A stretch of DNA of 64,000 nucleotides from contig WIXG01000013.1 in NCBI GenBank assembly GCA_009869945.1, positions 418,053 to 482,052 on the forward strand, in the 5' to 3' direction. Below are positions 46,523-59,301 of this stretch, piece after piece. Positions within the stretch are counted from its first letter, which is position 1. Each line of letters begins with the position of its first letter. The notes beneath the pieces were generated by a model, which worked only from the letters and a program-made list of their open reading frames with translations, did not search any database and was not told the DNA's origin. The DNA comes from Mesaphorura yosii. Lineage: Eukaryota > Arthropoda > Collembola > Poduromorpha > Tullbergiidae. Both the position numbers and the translations under genes were made by a program.

Positions 46523-48707
46523 ATGGCCAGAAATAGAAAGTGGACATTGTGGTCACCAAGATTGCAACCTGTGACGTACTCCAATTTTAGCATCGTGCTT
46601 TTCATCCTGTGCTACATTCTTCATCTCACATTATGCAGCAAGATCCTAATAATACATCCACTCTACTCGGGATCTCACGTTCTCACATTGAGATCTGTGG
46701 CAGAAACGCTCACAAAGCATGGGCATGAAATCCACATCATAAGGTGGAGAGACGCTCATGTATTCCCCACGCAAAAGAACCCAAACATCACCGTGACCAC
46801 GTTGGCAATGGACAACAGTCACGGTCAGTTTGCGTACCTGACGCAAGAGAAGCAAGCAGCATTCCAAGTAAGTTCAACACCTTGACTTAATTCACGGTTG
46901 ACAAAATGGCCAATATGCAATCCTAGCTGTATTTTGCCTTAATATGCACTCACAGGTACCTTTTGACATTCTTTGGAATTCTGGCCTCTCCTTCAAGTCA
47001 GTCATTGAGGCGTACCGAGGCTTTCCGCTAATGGGCGGCCATTGTGAAGCTCTTCTATCGAATCACAAATTACGAAAACAATTAAGACTAGACAACTACG
47101 ATTTAGCAATAATTGACATCTTGTACAATGAATGCAGTCTGGCGCTGCTTCACCACCTGAAGATACCAGCCATTGGTTACTGGGCATTCCCGTTTGCTTC
47201 GGGAGAGGCAGACTACACGACAGCATTTCTACCTTCCTCTCACGTCCCGACGTTCCTATCGAAGCTTGGACATGAAATGAATTTTTTTGAGCGCGTCTAC
47301 AACACTCTGATGAAACTGACAAGCCACACAATCATGTGGGTCCATTGCAACATCATAAATCAACAAGTACAAAAATATCTGCCCGGAACTCCTCACCCGT
47401 TTGACTTGCTCAAAGATCTGAATGGAATGCTTATAAATTCGGACTACGCATTGGATTATCCTCGACTTTTGCCGCCCACATTTATCAATGTCGGAGGAAT
47501 GCAAATACGGCAGCCGCCACCATTGCCAAAGGTAACTTATTGGAATTACATAATCGTCCAGAATTATACGATGACACGTCACTATTCAAGTGAGCTAATT
47601 GCTCTCAACAATTGCAGGACCTTGAAGAATGGATGGAGAGCTCTGGCGAGCATGGAGTAGTGCTTTTCACGATGGGTTTCATCTTCAATCCTAAAATAGT
47701 GCCGAAGAGTTTAGTGAATGCTTTCATGAGGGCGTTCAGTAGACTACCACAGAAGTTCTTGGTCAAGTTTGAAGGGCCAATGGACTTTGTACCGAAGAAT
47801 GTTAAAGTGCTGGAATTTGTTCCTCAGCAAAGTATTTTAGGTAAGCGTTTCGAGTCTGATTCTAAGAAGTCACGCTTCCATGTACGAAGAATACCTGACA
47901 CAATATTTGGAATGATTGTTTCGCATGTTCGCAGCCCATCCCAAGACTAAAGTGTTTTTAACTCATTGTGGTCTGCACGGAGTGATGGAATCGATTTACT
48001 ACGGTGTGCCAATGGTTGGCGTTCCCATATTCATCGACCAGGTACGCTCGTTCATAAACAGTGCTATTGAAACTTTAGGTTTAAGCGTTAGGCCATAAAT
48101 TAATTGCTGTAATGGTAAGTAAGTATGATTCGTGATTCCACAGGGTGACGTTTTGATTAAAATGATGGAAAAGGGCATTGCACTTGGGTTCAGCAAAGAT
48201 AACACAACCGCAGATGAAATTTATTCCATACTGCTGGAAGTCCTGACGAATCCGTCCTACAAGCAAAATGTCCTCAAGCTATCGCAACTTATGCGGGATG
48301 TGAGCGAGACTCCATTAGAAAAAGTAGTCAACTTCGTTGGATACCTGATTAGACACAAAGGTGCTGAGCACTTAAAACTGAGCAGCCGGCACCTTAATGC
48401 AGTCCAGTACTTTTGCATAGACACAATCAGTTTTCTGACTGCTGTCGCGTGCGTGATCCTATTTTGTGTGTACCAATTAGTTAAGTTCATTTGGAAAAGT
48501 TATGTTCGAGCGAAACTGCAGTCTTTGTCTGTTGCCGTTTCTAAATCCGAGTCGTATCGTAGACTCTTGAGTAGTACAAGCACCAGTAATAATGCCCCAG
48601 TGAGTTTTAATGATAACAATAATTACTTGAAGACCACTGCAGATATAGAAAGGACAACTGATACCGGTGACAGCAGTTCGCGCAAGGCAGATAAGAAATT
48701 GTTATAG
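46523..48707 (+). CDS. UDP-glucuronosyl/glucosyltransferase (UGT, GT1 family)
   Basis: UGTs conjugate sugar from UDP-glucose or UDP-glucuronate to lipophilic compounds in the ER lumen (detoxification). The start is ATG 46523 ([10 protein letters not shown]). A hydrophobic signal-anchor at residues about 23-40 is [17 protein letters not shown], followed by [20 protein letters not shown] with the catalytic His. The acceptor half has [18 protein letters not shown] with the Asp partner and [18 protein letters not shown]. The donor half has [31 protein letters not shown] and the signature [20 protein letters not shown], then [22 protein letters not shown]-terminal TM helix is [21 protein letters not shown]. 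About six exons (including 46944-47532, 47618-47840, 47930-48040 and 48144-48707). The signature reads [11 protein letters not shown] where THGGxxSxxE is usual. The cytosolic tail is about 70 residues and ends KKLL, a dilysine ER-retrieval signal. Confidence 0.92.
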
Positions 48708-50027
48708 TCTCCGAGAGAGACGCAGATGCGCGCACGCTTCTGCATATTCAAATGCATCAAGACTTTAAGACTGTAATTAAGAGTATTGCTACTTGTTAAC
48801 TTTTGTCATATGTCCCTAAACTCGGTATTTCGGTGCCCGGTGAAGAAGCACAATTTTTCATGTGCCAATAAACTTGTTTGTTTCTGTCATGACCAATACT
48901 TGCAGTAAAACGCACATGAAGAAATTATTTAGATTAGCATGCAGTTCGAGGACCCAGGATCGTCAATAATGGAATTACCATTGAAATTCAATTAATCACG
49001 TTTAAGAGACCAAACGCAACATTGCCTGCATCCTGGCTAGCCTGGCTTGGGCCTTTGTCGCGTCGTGCGTGTGTTGCCAATATTCTAAACCGCACCATCT
49101 CTGAAACTCAACCAGCTGAGTTAGACAACAACTTTCTCTTTCATAACAAACCATTCAATAATTTTGCACACACGCAAAGTATCAAAGCATTGATACTTGA
49201 CAGCTCTCTGTAGTGTAGTACATTATGCGTTGCCATTAAAATAATTGTTTCAAGTGAGACTGATAATTAAGTCCAGTGTCGGTCAGGTAGCGTGAAGAAT
49301 GTGCTGGCCAATACATCAATAAAGGTGAACAGTGCGACGACGATAACTACAACTACAAGCTGACCGACTGATTTGGCAGGCAGGTGAGCTTTTTGTACTG
49401 AATTTTAACAAAGTTGGGTAAAGTTGGGTAAATTAAACTAACCCAGTTCCGGCAATGACAATGAGTACTCTAGCCATCAAAAAACCTAATCTACATCCGA
49501 CAGAAGTGCTTGCAGTTTTGAAGCTTAAAAGTATTTTAACTTACCAAATATCAGCCAATTTAATTAGGATGGTTAGGAATCAGTCAAAGTGTCCTTTATC
49601 TTTCACAACTCGATGATATTGACAAAAGACATCAAGCGTACAGGCGAGTTAAAGGCTGAGAGCCAATTGGCGGTAGTGAGAGACGATGGTTTCCAAACTA
49701 AAAGAATTGGCTTTGAACCCAAGGCTATAGTAGAGAGTGCCTCTTTGCTGACACTTTTATATTCATACTCGTCTGCCGTATAAAATGCATTTTGGCACGC
49801 CTTTGTTGCTGGAACTGGAACAAATGCGAATCGCATAATTGATCCTTAACTGCATTGTTTCGTTTCAGGATTCTGGTAATTGTACGATTTATGGAGCCAT
49901 GTTGAGTGCATGAATGCAATGTGAATTTAGGATCGTCGGAAATAATTTGGAATTTCGAACTGGTGCTTGGCGAAGTTTTACTGATTTCTCGCTCATTTGT
50001 AACCGATCTCACAATAAGTTTTGGACC
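48708..50027. other. Intergenic region after the UGT
   Basis: Contains the UGT 3' end with AATAAA at 48867-48872. Short frames at 49022-49213 and 49589-49783 have no domains. Two direct copies of AAAGTTGGGT lie near 49420. No gene recognised. Confidence 0.5.
48867..48872 (+). terminator. Polyadenylation signal AATAAA for the UGT
   Basis: A canonical AATAAA occurs about 160 nt past the UGT stop, followed closely by a TTGTTTGTTTCTGT stretch that suits a downstream U/GU-rich element. Confidence 0.6.
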
Positions 50028-51645
50028 ATGAACACCATACCTGAACCTCCACTTCCACCATTCACTGTGGCGAACGTGTTGAAATGGGAAAAGCGAAGCG
50101 TTGTACTTGCAGCGTTCGGTAAGACAAAGTGTTATTAATCTGACAAGTTTCCTACCCAGAACGGTCAGACACATTGAACGTTTGTCCTCCTTTTACAGGC
50201 TTGGTTGGATTCGGATGTGTGGTCGGAGGCGTCTCGGTTTACATTCTTTATATTAAGTCGAAAATAGAATCGCGCTTTCAGCTGCAAGCCGAAAATATTC
50301 ACGAATTACGGGAAGATGTGGACGCTTTAAAGAAATCCGTTAAGAAATTAAGCAGTGAGAATCTGTTCGTGAGCAGTTACCCTGTGACTGTCACGAAAGT
50401 ACCAAGTTCGGACGACGATGAAGAGTATATTACTGCGTCCGACAGTGAATATGAAGTATTTTTTGGAGATTCGTAAGCCAATCTTCCCTTGAATTCGATT
50501 TGTCTCTGACAGAAATTTTGAAGTATTTGGTATTTTCTAGGGTTCCCGGTGTATCCGAGAACGACAAAGAAAGTATTCCAGCCATCAAAGAAGAGGATGA
50601 AAGAAAGCTTTCACAGTATTTCGCAAAAATTGACGCTTTGCTTGCAGGTGGAATAGAAGACCAGCATGAAGCGTACAACCTCTTGAAGATGAACAAAGAT
50701 AAGGTACCACTACCTCATTACAATCAATGAGGAACTGCTATCCAGCAAAGAGAATATTATCACAACTCGCATTATATGATGCTACGTAGCTCAAATCCTG
50801 TTGCGGGTTCTGGTGGCGCCTGGCGAAAGCAACGCACATGGAAGGGACAGCCGCAGGAACTGCGGGAAACAAGGAAAGCAAACGAGCATTTGCCGAAGCA
50901 GGTATTTCCTCAATTTAAATCTGGGCTTGGAAGTGTTAAGTGAATCAAGTGGATGTTTTGATTTAATGGTTTGCGCATTGCAGCCGTGTCTTTTGCCGAA
51001 AGAGCCCTTAACATGGATCAGAATTCATTTGAAGCCCACAAATGGTACGCGATAACAGTAGGGAATCAAACCGAATTCGTCGGCATTAATGACAAGATAC
51101 GGATGGGGTACATCTTCAAAGAGCACATAGACCGAGCCAGAGAGCTTAATCCCGACGTGAGTGTTCAATTTGGAAGTGTCGTCAGTTCGCCTTGAGTTCT
51201 TCCGTAGGAAATTAACGAGATCCGTTTATTGTGTTTTCAGGACGCCACCATCTACTACCTGTTGGGACGATTTTGCTTAGACGTTTCTCAACTTTCCTGG
51301 ATTGAACGAAAAGCAGCAGCAACATTCTTTAGCACTCCTCCAACGTCAACCACACAAGAGGCAATGGAATACTTCCAACAGTGTGAAAGTCTCAACCCGT
51401 TCCTGGATAATCGTTGCTCGATGGCAAAATGTTATATTGCGATGGGGGACTATAAAGAAGCCGCGAAGTGGCTACAAAAATGCGCCGACATGCCAGCAGA
51501 GTCCGCCAGTGTAAGCAACGCCACGCGTAAATTAAAATCTTCAGGCCTGTCTCTAATTTCTATGTCATTTCCGATTCCTTAGGACAAAGCTACTCATCAG
51601 TTGGTCATGCAGCTGCTGCCAAAATACAAGAAGTATTTGAATTAA
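50028..51645 (+). CDS. RMDN3: RMDN3/PTPIP51-like regulator of microtubule dynamics, TPR protein
   Basis: RMDN3 is an outer-mitochondrial-membrane protein that binds VAPB on the ER and helps lipid and Ca2+ transfer; RMDN1/2 are relatives. The start is ATG 50028 (MNTIPEPPLPPFTVANVLKW). An exon at about 50200 has a TM helix (LVGFGCVVGGVSVYILYI) and a coiled-coil (QAENIHELREDVDALKKSVK). An acidic stretch DDDEEYITASDSEYE contains a phospho-FFAT-like motif (50423-50443). The TPR-like domain begins SENDKESIPAIKEEDERKLS, then FWWRLAKATHMEG, AFAEAAVSFAERALNMDQNS, FEAHKWYAITVG, YIFKEHIDRARELNPDD, YYLLGRFCLDVSQLSWIERK and CYIAMGDYKEAAKWLQKC. It ends LLPKYKKYLN with TAA 51643-51645. About eight exons. 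The TPR core is shared by the three vertebrate paralogues; the N-terminal TM and FFAT point to RMDN3. Confidence 0.88.
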
Positions 51646-54369
51646 TGAATTTCACATTCAACTCAAAAAACCAAAAGACCCGTTCCTTTTACGAGGACAC
51701 AAATATCATCGAGCTGAATGCAGAATGTCTTGTGATAATTATAATGAAATCGTCCACGTGTTGTGAAGTCTATGTGTGTTACATTAGTAATTTAGTCATT
51801 CGATGTTAGAAACGGAATTTATAAATGAGGGTACAACTCAATGAAGCTTATTCCCAGTCAATTTAATACTTTTAGTCTAACGGTGCGATACAATTTTAAG
51901 AAGCACATGATCTTACCATTCCATATTTTTAATCGTTTTAAGTTTTGGTCGTGGTTGTGGCTCAAAGTGTTATGGGCTTTTACTATGAATAAATTTGATA
52001 ACAGATTCCTGATTCGATTGGCACGACCTTCTTGCATACTTGCATTGCAAGTTGAAGAACTTAGCGATAATTGAGCTATTTGAACGGTGGGTGATGATCC
52101 TTTGTTAGAGTCAGGCATACACGGAAGCGAAGATAAGAGAGAAACCCGTGTGAAAGGGATCAATACATTACGCAATGTGAGTGATGAAACGTTCGGCTTG
52201 CTTTTGGAATCCGATGGATGAGCACGAATGAAGTTCCGAGTCAGGAGGAAGGATTTCTGTAGAAGTAAAGCCGATTCTAGTCCTCTCTTTCATAGTACAA
52301 GAAAAAAAAGACACTCATTCACTTCCACCGGGAAAGGACTCTGCTCTGTCGCAACGGTTGTGGTCGAATGATTTTGCAGACGGGAACAGGCAAGAAGTGT
52401 TACATCTGGTTGAAATTCATACTCAAGGTCGCGCAGAAAAAATCAACCCAGTTGATTGAGAATTTAATTTCTGTGTAAGCATTGCCCTATGAGAAATTTA
52501 TACCCCCAGGAGAAGATCTCGTGCTCAAATTGTTCAACTTCAGACTCCAGCACTAGCATTTGTCGACGTAATACTCAATGCCAAAGCACAAACGACACTT
52601 TAACGACTGACATACTGCCACAACCCGGAGTCCAGCTGATTCTTAGCATCGGAACATCAGAAACCTGTCTGCCCAAATTGATCATTCGGAGATATAAAAT
52701 TCTCGACCTCTTTCTGACCTTGACGCAAGTAAGTACCAGCACCGCTTGATTTTGTATTTGTACGGGTCATGTTAACTGGCAGCTGGAAGTTCAGTTCAGC
52801 TTGCAAACTTGTGAATGTCCTATTGCTTAATAATGCAGAGTATTATGCACGGCATGAGATAGTTCAGTTGTTAATTGCAAACTCCTTCAAACTTGCATTA
52901 CAAATGTGTAAGAAAATTGTAATATTATCTCATAACTAAATGACGCCTGCCTGAAGAGAGGTCTTCACGGTCTTTAATTTTTATGTCATGCCGTGCAACG
53001 ACGCTGCGACCTGATTTCTCATTTGAGACATCACATCGCTGTTCACAGCGTCGTCTCCACTGCCTTCAACTGTGGCACGCGTTTAGCACTCGAAATAACG
53101 AGGGATGCCTTTCTGAAGATTGCAGTAGTGGGCTTAAATCAGATTTTACGTACGTATTGAGAAAGTAAGTGTGGAGATCTTTAATCAGTGCGCGTATGAG
53201 GTTGAGGCCCAGACCCAGCAGCTGAAGTGAAACGTTCGTATTCGAGAGTAAAAGGGGCAGTTTGGTACCGGAGTGCGTTTGCGTACAGATGCAATTCCGT
53301 GATCGGTGATCGTGATTGCTGTTGTTCAGTAAACTCTTTCCTGACTCCCCAATGGTAGTCTAGGACTGGATCACATTCAAAATTTGCTGACGTAACCAGT
53401 TTCGTTTAACCAAAATAAATAGTGGAATTACGATCTCGTCAAAATGGGTTACAGCAAGCATATTTCTGACGCGCTTTACGGTAAGTCTGACCGATTGTTT
53501 GAGCCTGGATTTGAAATTAGGATTTGATAGACCATAGACCGATAGACGCACGAACATGGTTTCATTGGCGGCAGTAGTAATAAGTAATAAGTTAATTCAG
53601 GATTCTCCTGGCCATAACATATCGTAGCGCTTTGCAAAAGTTAATTCCTGCTCTATACGAAGGACACTACTACCAATGCCAGGTGCCAGACCAGCGAAGT
53701 CATACCATACAATATACATTGGATTGGGATTATCATTGCGGAATATACGTACGTATGATGTTGATGGTATGATTTGTTTTGCCAGAAAATGAGCGTGTTT
53801 ACTTTTGAACTGTGTGGATGAAATGTGGTAGTAGTAGAAGTACCAGGTGAAGACGAGCACTTCCGTTAGGTCCGGGACGTGTAGTATCTAGTGCATAATT
53901 TAATTAGTAGATTTACAGTAGATTCTCGTAATTCTGCGCTTTAGTACTCCAAACACTCCAGCTGGCTGGAAACCCTCATCATTGGTTGTACAATATTTGT
54001 GAATAATGTATCCGCAAAGCGTAAGAATTTTACTGTCGCATCAGTGGGAGCCGTGATAAGGAAGGAAAACTGGTGTGGGTCAACTGATCGGGCTGGATTA
54101 GCCATCCACGAAAGCATTTGAAGGTTCGCTGAGTCATATCGTTTTGGGGGTAAAGTTGATTCTCATGCAAGCTAGAACTAGGGATATGAATCTCATTTTG
54201 AATCGTATTGCGAAACGTTAAATATTTATTGACCTTCCAAGCCCAGGAATGTATTAGATGCTGTACTTTGTATTGAATCGGAAGATACAAATTTGCATCA
54301 CAACAACATGGCCTTTAACCCTCGGTTATCTTTGTTACAGAAGCGGTCGATAACATACGGAGATTTACA
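51646..54369. other. Intergenic region, about 2.7 kb, no gene seen
   Basis: No domain-bearing frame. Short frames at 52489-52749 (plus; Cys/Thr/Ser-rich), 53360-53557 (minus) and 53597-53860 (minus) are unremarkable and not joinable into a clear model. AATAAA at about 51985 may serve RMDN3. The promoter of LCLAT1 should lie near the right end. Confidence 0.5.
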
Positions 54370-56225
54370 ATGCGTGGATTCATATTCGCATTTCTTTGGT
54401 ACACAAGTATCGTTTGGAGTGTTTTCTTCTTGGTAAGTTGTTTCATATGACAGGCTACAGAAAAGAAACCATAATTACAAGGTGAAGTCTAACGTTACAT
54501 TTATTTAATGTAGTATTGTCCTCTTTTCCCACTTCTGTTCGTCAACCGAAGATGGTATCGCAAATGTACGGATATAATTGTAGCGTGTTGGGAAATGTAC
54601 CCAGCAGTAAGTCAGTTCTCTGTATGTCATGAACCTATTTAGAGCAAGGCAGCTTTCTAAAAATAAGATGAGCTCAAATGAACACTGGGCAGATTGGATA
54701 GATGAGCTTTCTAATATTCGAATAGGCCCTATTGGAGTTATTGATTGGAACTCGCATACACATTTCCGGTGATGCCATTAACCCTGCCGAAGGCTCGATC
54801 ATTATCATGAACCATCGCAACCGACTGGATTGGTTTTTCTTGTGGGGTGCCCTGCTTCATGCCACCAAGCCACCCGCACATCGATGCAAATTCGTCTTAA
54901 AATCCGACGTCAAGAAAATTCCTGGAATTGGTTGGGGTTAGCCTGATGTCGATAAGGCTTCAATTACGTTGAGTTCGTACAAACACTCATCACTCTTGCT
55001 TTCATTGTTTTCTTTCAGGACTTCAAATGGCTGGGTTTCTGTACATTCACCGAAATTGGGAGAAGGATCAGGTGCTGCTTAAACGTTCACTCGATTATTT
55101 TAAAGACTTAGGAAATGATTATCAGGTAATTAATGGAAATGGAAATGGAAATGGAAACTGTGATATATGAAAGATGAAAGTTTTTTAACCTTTTTGCGCT
55201 TTTAATGGTTTCCAGATACTAATATTTCCCGAGGGAACTAATTTTTGTGAATGGTCAAAAGTAAGGAGTGACGCCTTCGCGAAGAAGGAGGGGCTGGAAC
55301 TATACGATTATGGTAATGCCAAACTAAACATTACATCTTCTTTCTAAGTTATAAAGTTAACTAATTAACGATGAAAATTGTGTAGTTCTTCACCCCCGTA
55401 CGACTGGATTCACGTTCCTTGTGGATCATATGAGAAAAAGTAAGATTTCAGACTTTGGTCATTGTAGTCATTTTAGCGTTTGTGCTCCATTAGCTAATTA
55501 CTGTGTTTGGAATAGATTCTCAACTGAGCGCAGTTTATGACTTAACCATCGGTTACCCGAGAACATTGCCGGACAATGAGATTGACATGGTTCATGGTAA
55601 AATTCCAGAAGAAGTGCATTTCCACATCAAAAGGTTAGATCAAACAGGTTTTTAAGGAAAGTTCAGGTGACAGGTACCGGTTCTGAACTAACCATCTTCA
55701 TAACAGATACGATGCGACAAGTTTACCAGCAGAAGAGAATCTATTGAAAAACTGGTGTAATGGACTGTGGAAGGAGGTATGATCATATCACCTTAAATCT
55801 TACTTCAATTGTGCTCTCGCGACTACAACGCAAACACATTTCATGGATTACAGAAAGAAGAATGCTTAATGAAATTTTACAACGGTGATGTCAAACAATT
55901 CTCGACGAATTCAACTTGTGATCAGCCCTGGAACGCACTTTATTTTGTGCTTCTGGGATGGACTGGGCTGACCTTTTGGTTCATCTACCTCACCTTTACG
56001 AATTGGTACTGCTTCTGTTGGGTTATTGGATGGACTGTTTCATTCGCTTTACTGGCGCAATTTACTGATGGCATTCAACAATTAGAAATTAGTGTACATA
56101 ATTTTTGTAAGAAATACAATTTCTTCGCAACTGACCCTCAACGTTCAAAGAAACAAGCCAAGACTAATGGAATTTCTACTCAAAACGGTGAAAACGGGGC
56201 TAAAAAACTTCGAAAAGTGGAGTGA
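54370..56225 (+). CDS. LCLAT1: LCLAT1-like lysocardiolipin acyltransferase
   Basis: A member of the AGPAT/LPLAT family that acylates lysocardiolipin and lysophosphatidylinositol in ER/mitochondria-associated membranes. Exons join in phase from ATG 54370 (MRGFIFAFLWYTSIVWS, a TM helix) through YCPLFPLLFVNRRWYRKC and LLELLIGTRIHISGDAINPA. The catalytic motif I is IIIMNHRNRLDWFFLWG (NHxxxxD). Motif II region is GFLYIHRNWEKDQ; motif III is ILIFPEGTNFCEWS; HPRTTGFTFLVDHMRK is the PRTxGF block diagnostic of LCLAT1/LPGAT1. Later come VYDLTIGYPRTLP and VHFHIKRYD. Two C-terminal TM segments (about NALYFVLLGWTGLTFWFIYL and FCWVIGWTVSFALL) precede a Lys-rich tail. TGA is not used; the stop is at 56223-56225. 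The exon near 54727 opens in LLELLIGT after a short intron. The intron at 55135 holds a GGAAAT microsatellite. Confidence 0.92.
55135..55158. repeat. Microsatellite (GGAAAT)n in an LCLAT1 intron
   Basis: Three perfect GGAAAT units are followed by GGAAAC, inside the intron that begins CAG|GTAATTAAT. It is short and probably neutral. Confidence 0.8.
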
Positions 56226-57033
56226 ATTCAGCAATGTGTGTTCAACTCAACTTTCTTTAGTTGCGTCTAATCTCAGACTGAAAATGGTGAAATGATGATA
56301 CTCATTCGCAACAGTGGAAAAGACCGACTCACCACATGAATATCAAGATATCAACACAATCGGCAGTTCAACTGTTTATCTGTTCATTCGTCCAACAACG
56401 GGATGTACTTCTTGCTTGTTTTTGCTTCGCCTTTTCGAGCTTTCTCATTTATAATCGGATATTAGGCTTAGAAGATCAAGAATCTGGATTCAGCCAAATA
56501 ATGAGAATGTGAATGCTTGTGTAGTTAGTTCGTAATTCGTAACAATTACTCTCCGTTGTGAACTTGTGATATTCTCTATTCTCTCTCATAAGAATTGGAA
56601 CCGAATTTATTCCATGATATTAATATGTGCGCTGACATCATACGCATTTTTCTTATTAAAAATGTGCTACAATTTCACTCTACTCTACTCTTAGAAGACA
56701 AAACCTCTGGTAGGAGCTTATTTTAACAAACGATGTAAAGACAAGAAACCAAGATTCTCATGTAATGAAACTTTAGGTACCTGAAGATTCTGATTTACTT
56801 CTACCCCACACTCTTATCTAATATGAAAGAAGTCATTTTTGTTAATAATCGCCAAAAATTGTTGTGAACGTTCTGTGGAACTAGAGTTGTGTTACAGGTG
56901 GATGAAATTCTATGAATTTAGCTTAAGTAATAGTAAATGTTACAAAATATTTTGCTGTCGTACGGAATAAAAACTGACGTCTTGTCTAATTGAATTCCGG
57001 CAACGGCTGGAATTGGAATCCAGGGTGAGAAAT
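56226..57033. other. Convergent 3' region of LCLAT1 and PUS10
   Basis: Mostly AT-rich 3' flank. A plus-strand AATAAA lies at 56966-56971, about 740 nt after the LCLAT1 stop; whether the transcript reaches it is unclear. No gene seen. Confidence 0.5.
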
Positions 57034-59301
57034 CTAAGGAATTTCTTTTGGCCAGTCCACGTCGACACTCTGTTGAAAATACAGAAGCTACTGGCTCAAT
57101 AACGTCTGCTACAGCTCTCGCTCTAAAATTGCTGTAAACATGAACTTACCTCGACATCCAATAATTTTATGTCGGTTTCTATATTCAGTATCCCGGAAAT
57201 ACTGGGAATTGTTCGTCCCAAATCTCCTAAAGAGTTTTTAAGCCCGTTAACAATGTCGCTTGTTGCAGCGCATCCATCTCTCTTCTTTGGGCCGCAACAC
57301 AAAAAAAAACTGATGGAATGTCGAGCAAGAACTTACCATGCACGAATTCTTTGACGTATGTCCCCGCTTGTGTCGTAACTTGCAGCTTGAATAAGTTGGT
57401 GGGGGCATCGGATACATTAATACGAGTTGCCTTCATTTCGTAAATGGTTCTTTTCCGAGTGGACATGGAACGTCTGTGCAGTACTCGAATAGGAGTCTTC
57501 TGATTAAGCACCACGGGTACCGGATAGTTGTTTAATGTGTCTAAAACCTCTTGTGAAACTGACATTCCTTCAGGTAAACAGCACAATGCACCGTAATGCT
57601 TGGACTTTGTTTCTTCTCCATCTTTAAGAATTGACAATTCCTTCCTAAATAAAAGTTAGAAAGCACTTGTGGATTGGATTCAAAACGTATTGAAAGGAAC
57701 ACTTAATACTTCTCAACTAATTGGAGATCCCGCACTTGTATGTCCTCTGTACTTGCGTTGATGTCGGCCTGAATCTGTTTTAGTCGTTCCTGGGACACAA
57801 CGGTTTTTCGTGGATTCACCAATTCAAAGACAAATGGTCGCCCTTTTCCAAGACACCTAATTCGAAAATCCCGAAGGATCAGCAGGCGTATGATATATTA
57901 TGCAGACTGTTCTTTTACCGGACGTCCACGTCTTCTCGTCCCGACGCAGAAAAGCAAGCTTCATCAGGTCGGAAGAATGTCGTGATTTTAGATGAAATGA
58001 GTTCTTCTACAGACGCTTCGGTTTTCCGAACTCCGTCTATAAGCCAGGGAGTTTGGCTTAAAGTTCTTGAAAATTTACCATACCTCCCTGTATGAATAAA
58101 AAATTTAAAATTCTTAGGTTACTTAGGTGGAATGCCGCAAGACTGGCAAGACCCGATTTCCTCTTTCGTATAACCCACCCGCCAAGTAGATTGGAGCATG
58201 CTGACAATCAATGGAGGCGATCCTAAGACTATTGCAAGGGATTGATGGTGGTGACTGAAAAACTGCCTTAAACTCTTCAACGCTCATTTGACTACATACA
58301 GAGTCTACCGATGTCCGATTCAGAATATCCCCCTTCCGCCGTTGTCCTTTCCGATGCTTCATTAAATAATTAAACCTGACAACGAAAAGAGAAGACTGAC
58401 TTCAGAATCCGTGGATAGCAGTTAGAACGTTAGAAGTTCACAGCTATTGCAATAAAATCTTACAGTAAAGAACACTCAGTATAGTCATCGTCGTATTTAG
58501 TGTTCACTTGTATATTTAGTAGGCCACTACTGTTCCAGTCGGAGCCTGGTCGTATTTCATTTTCTAACCGGTCAGAAGCCAACCACTTCCAGACCGACTT
58601 CATATTTGAATTTTCAGGCTTGAACGTGTCAATCATTGGATACTTCTGCAATACAAATTAAAATGGGATAGTTTCTCAATGTAACTATCAAACTGGATAC
58701 AGTTCCCTTACCTTCTGCATATGGTACCATAACGAGTATGCCCGCAACTGGACACAAATTGGCAATGAAATGTTTAAGCAAAAGGAAATCGCGTCGTCGT
58801 ATTTTCCCTTCACGTCCGATATGATCTGTCAATTTTCAAACGTGATGTGGTATTCTAGTACTCTCCGGTGTTACGTTTATTTCTGTTTTGCGCAAATTGC
58901 TTACCCTCCTCATCCATTCTTCCTGAAGCCCAATTTGAAGAAGCCCGAGACACACAGTGCATGTATGTTGGGGCTCAATTTTTATGTCATTTCCTCCATT
59001 CGCCTGGTCATTCGATGCCTAAATTATAAGAAACAAGAGTGTGATTGTGTGATCATGCAATCAACATCTGCGCCTTCTAGGCACTGATTCCTTATTTCAT
59101 TCTAACGACCTGACTGTACTGACTGGAGGCAGAAGTTGCAGCGCGTCGGAAAAGTTCTGGGTCATTCACTCCCAAGTAGCGTTGGACACAAAGGTCACAA
59201 CATCCAACCGCTGTCAATTCTTCTTTGATGTTACGTGTGCTTGATTCGGTACCGGTGCACGTCAAATTCTTCGTTTCTGAGTCCACGTCCTCTGAGGCCA
59301 T
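57034..59301 (-). CDS. PUS10: PUS10, tRNA pseudouridine synthase
   Basis: PUS10 makes pseudouridine 54 (and 55) in tRNAs and has a role in microRNA processing in vertebrates. The start is ATG 59299-59301 (MASEDVDSETKNLTC). The N-terminal domain has a zinc-binding pattern: AVGCCDLCVQRYLGV (about 59200) and CTVCLGLLQIG (about 58960). A THUMP-like helical part follows: SFCLNISLPICVQLRAYS and FKPENSNMKSVWKWL. The catalytic half has HAPIYLAGRYGKFSRTLSQTP, then FSASGREDVDVRCLGKGRPF with the catalytic Asp, FELVNPRKTVVSQER, KHYGALCCLPEG, TPIRVLHRRS and TQAGTYVKEFVHGDLGRTIP. The last exon reads SVDVDWPKEIP with TAG 57034-57036. About nine exons. Segment order and length agree with human PUS10. Confidence 0.92.
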
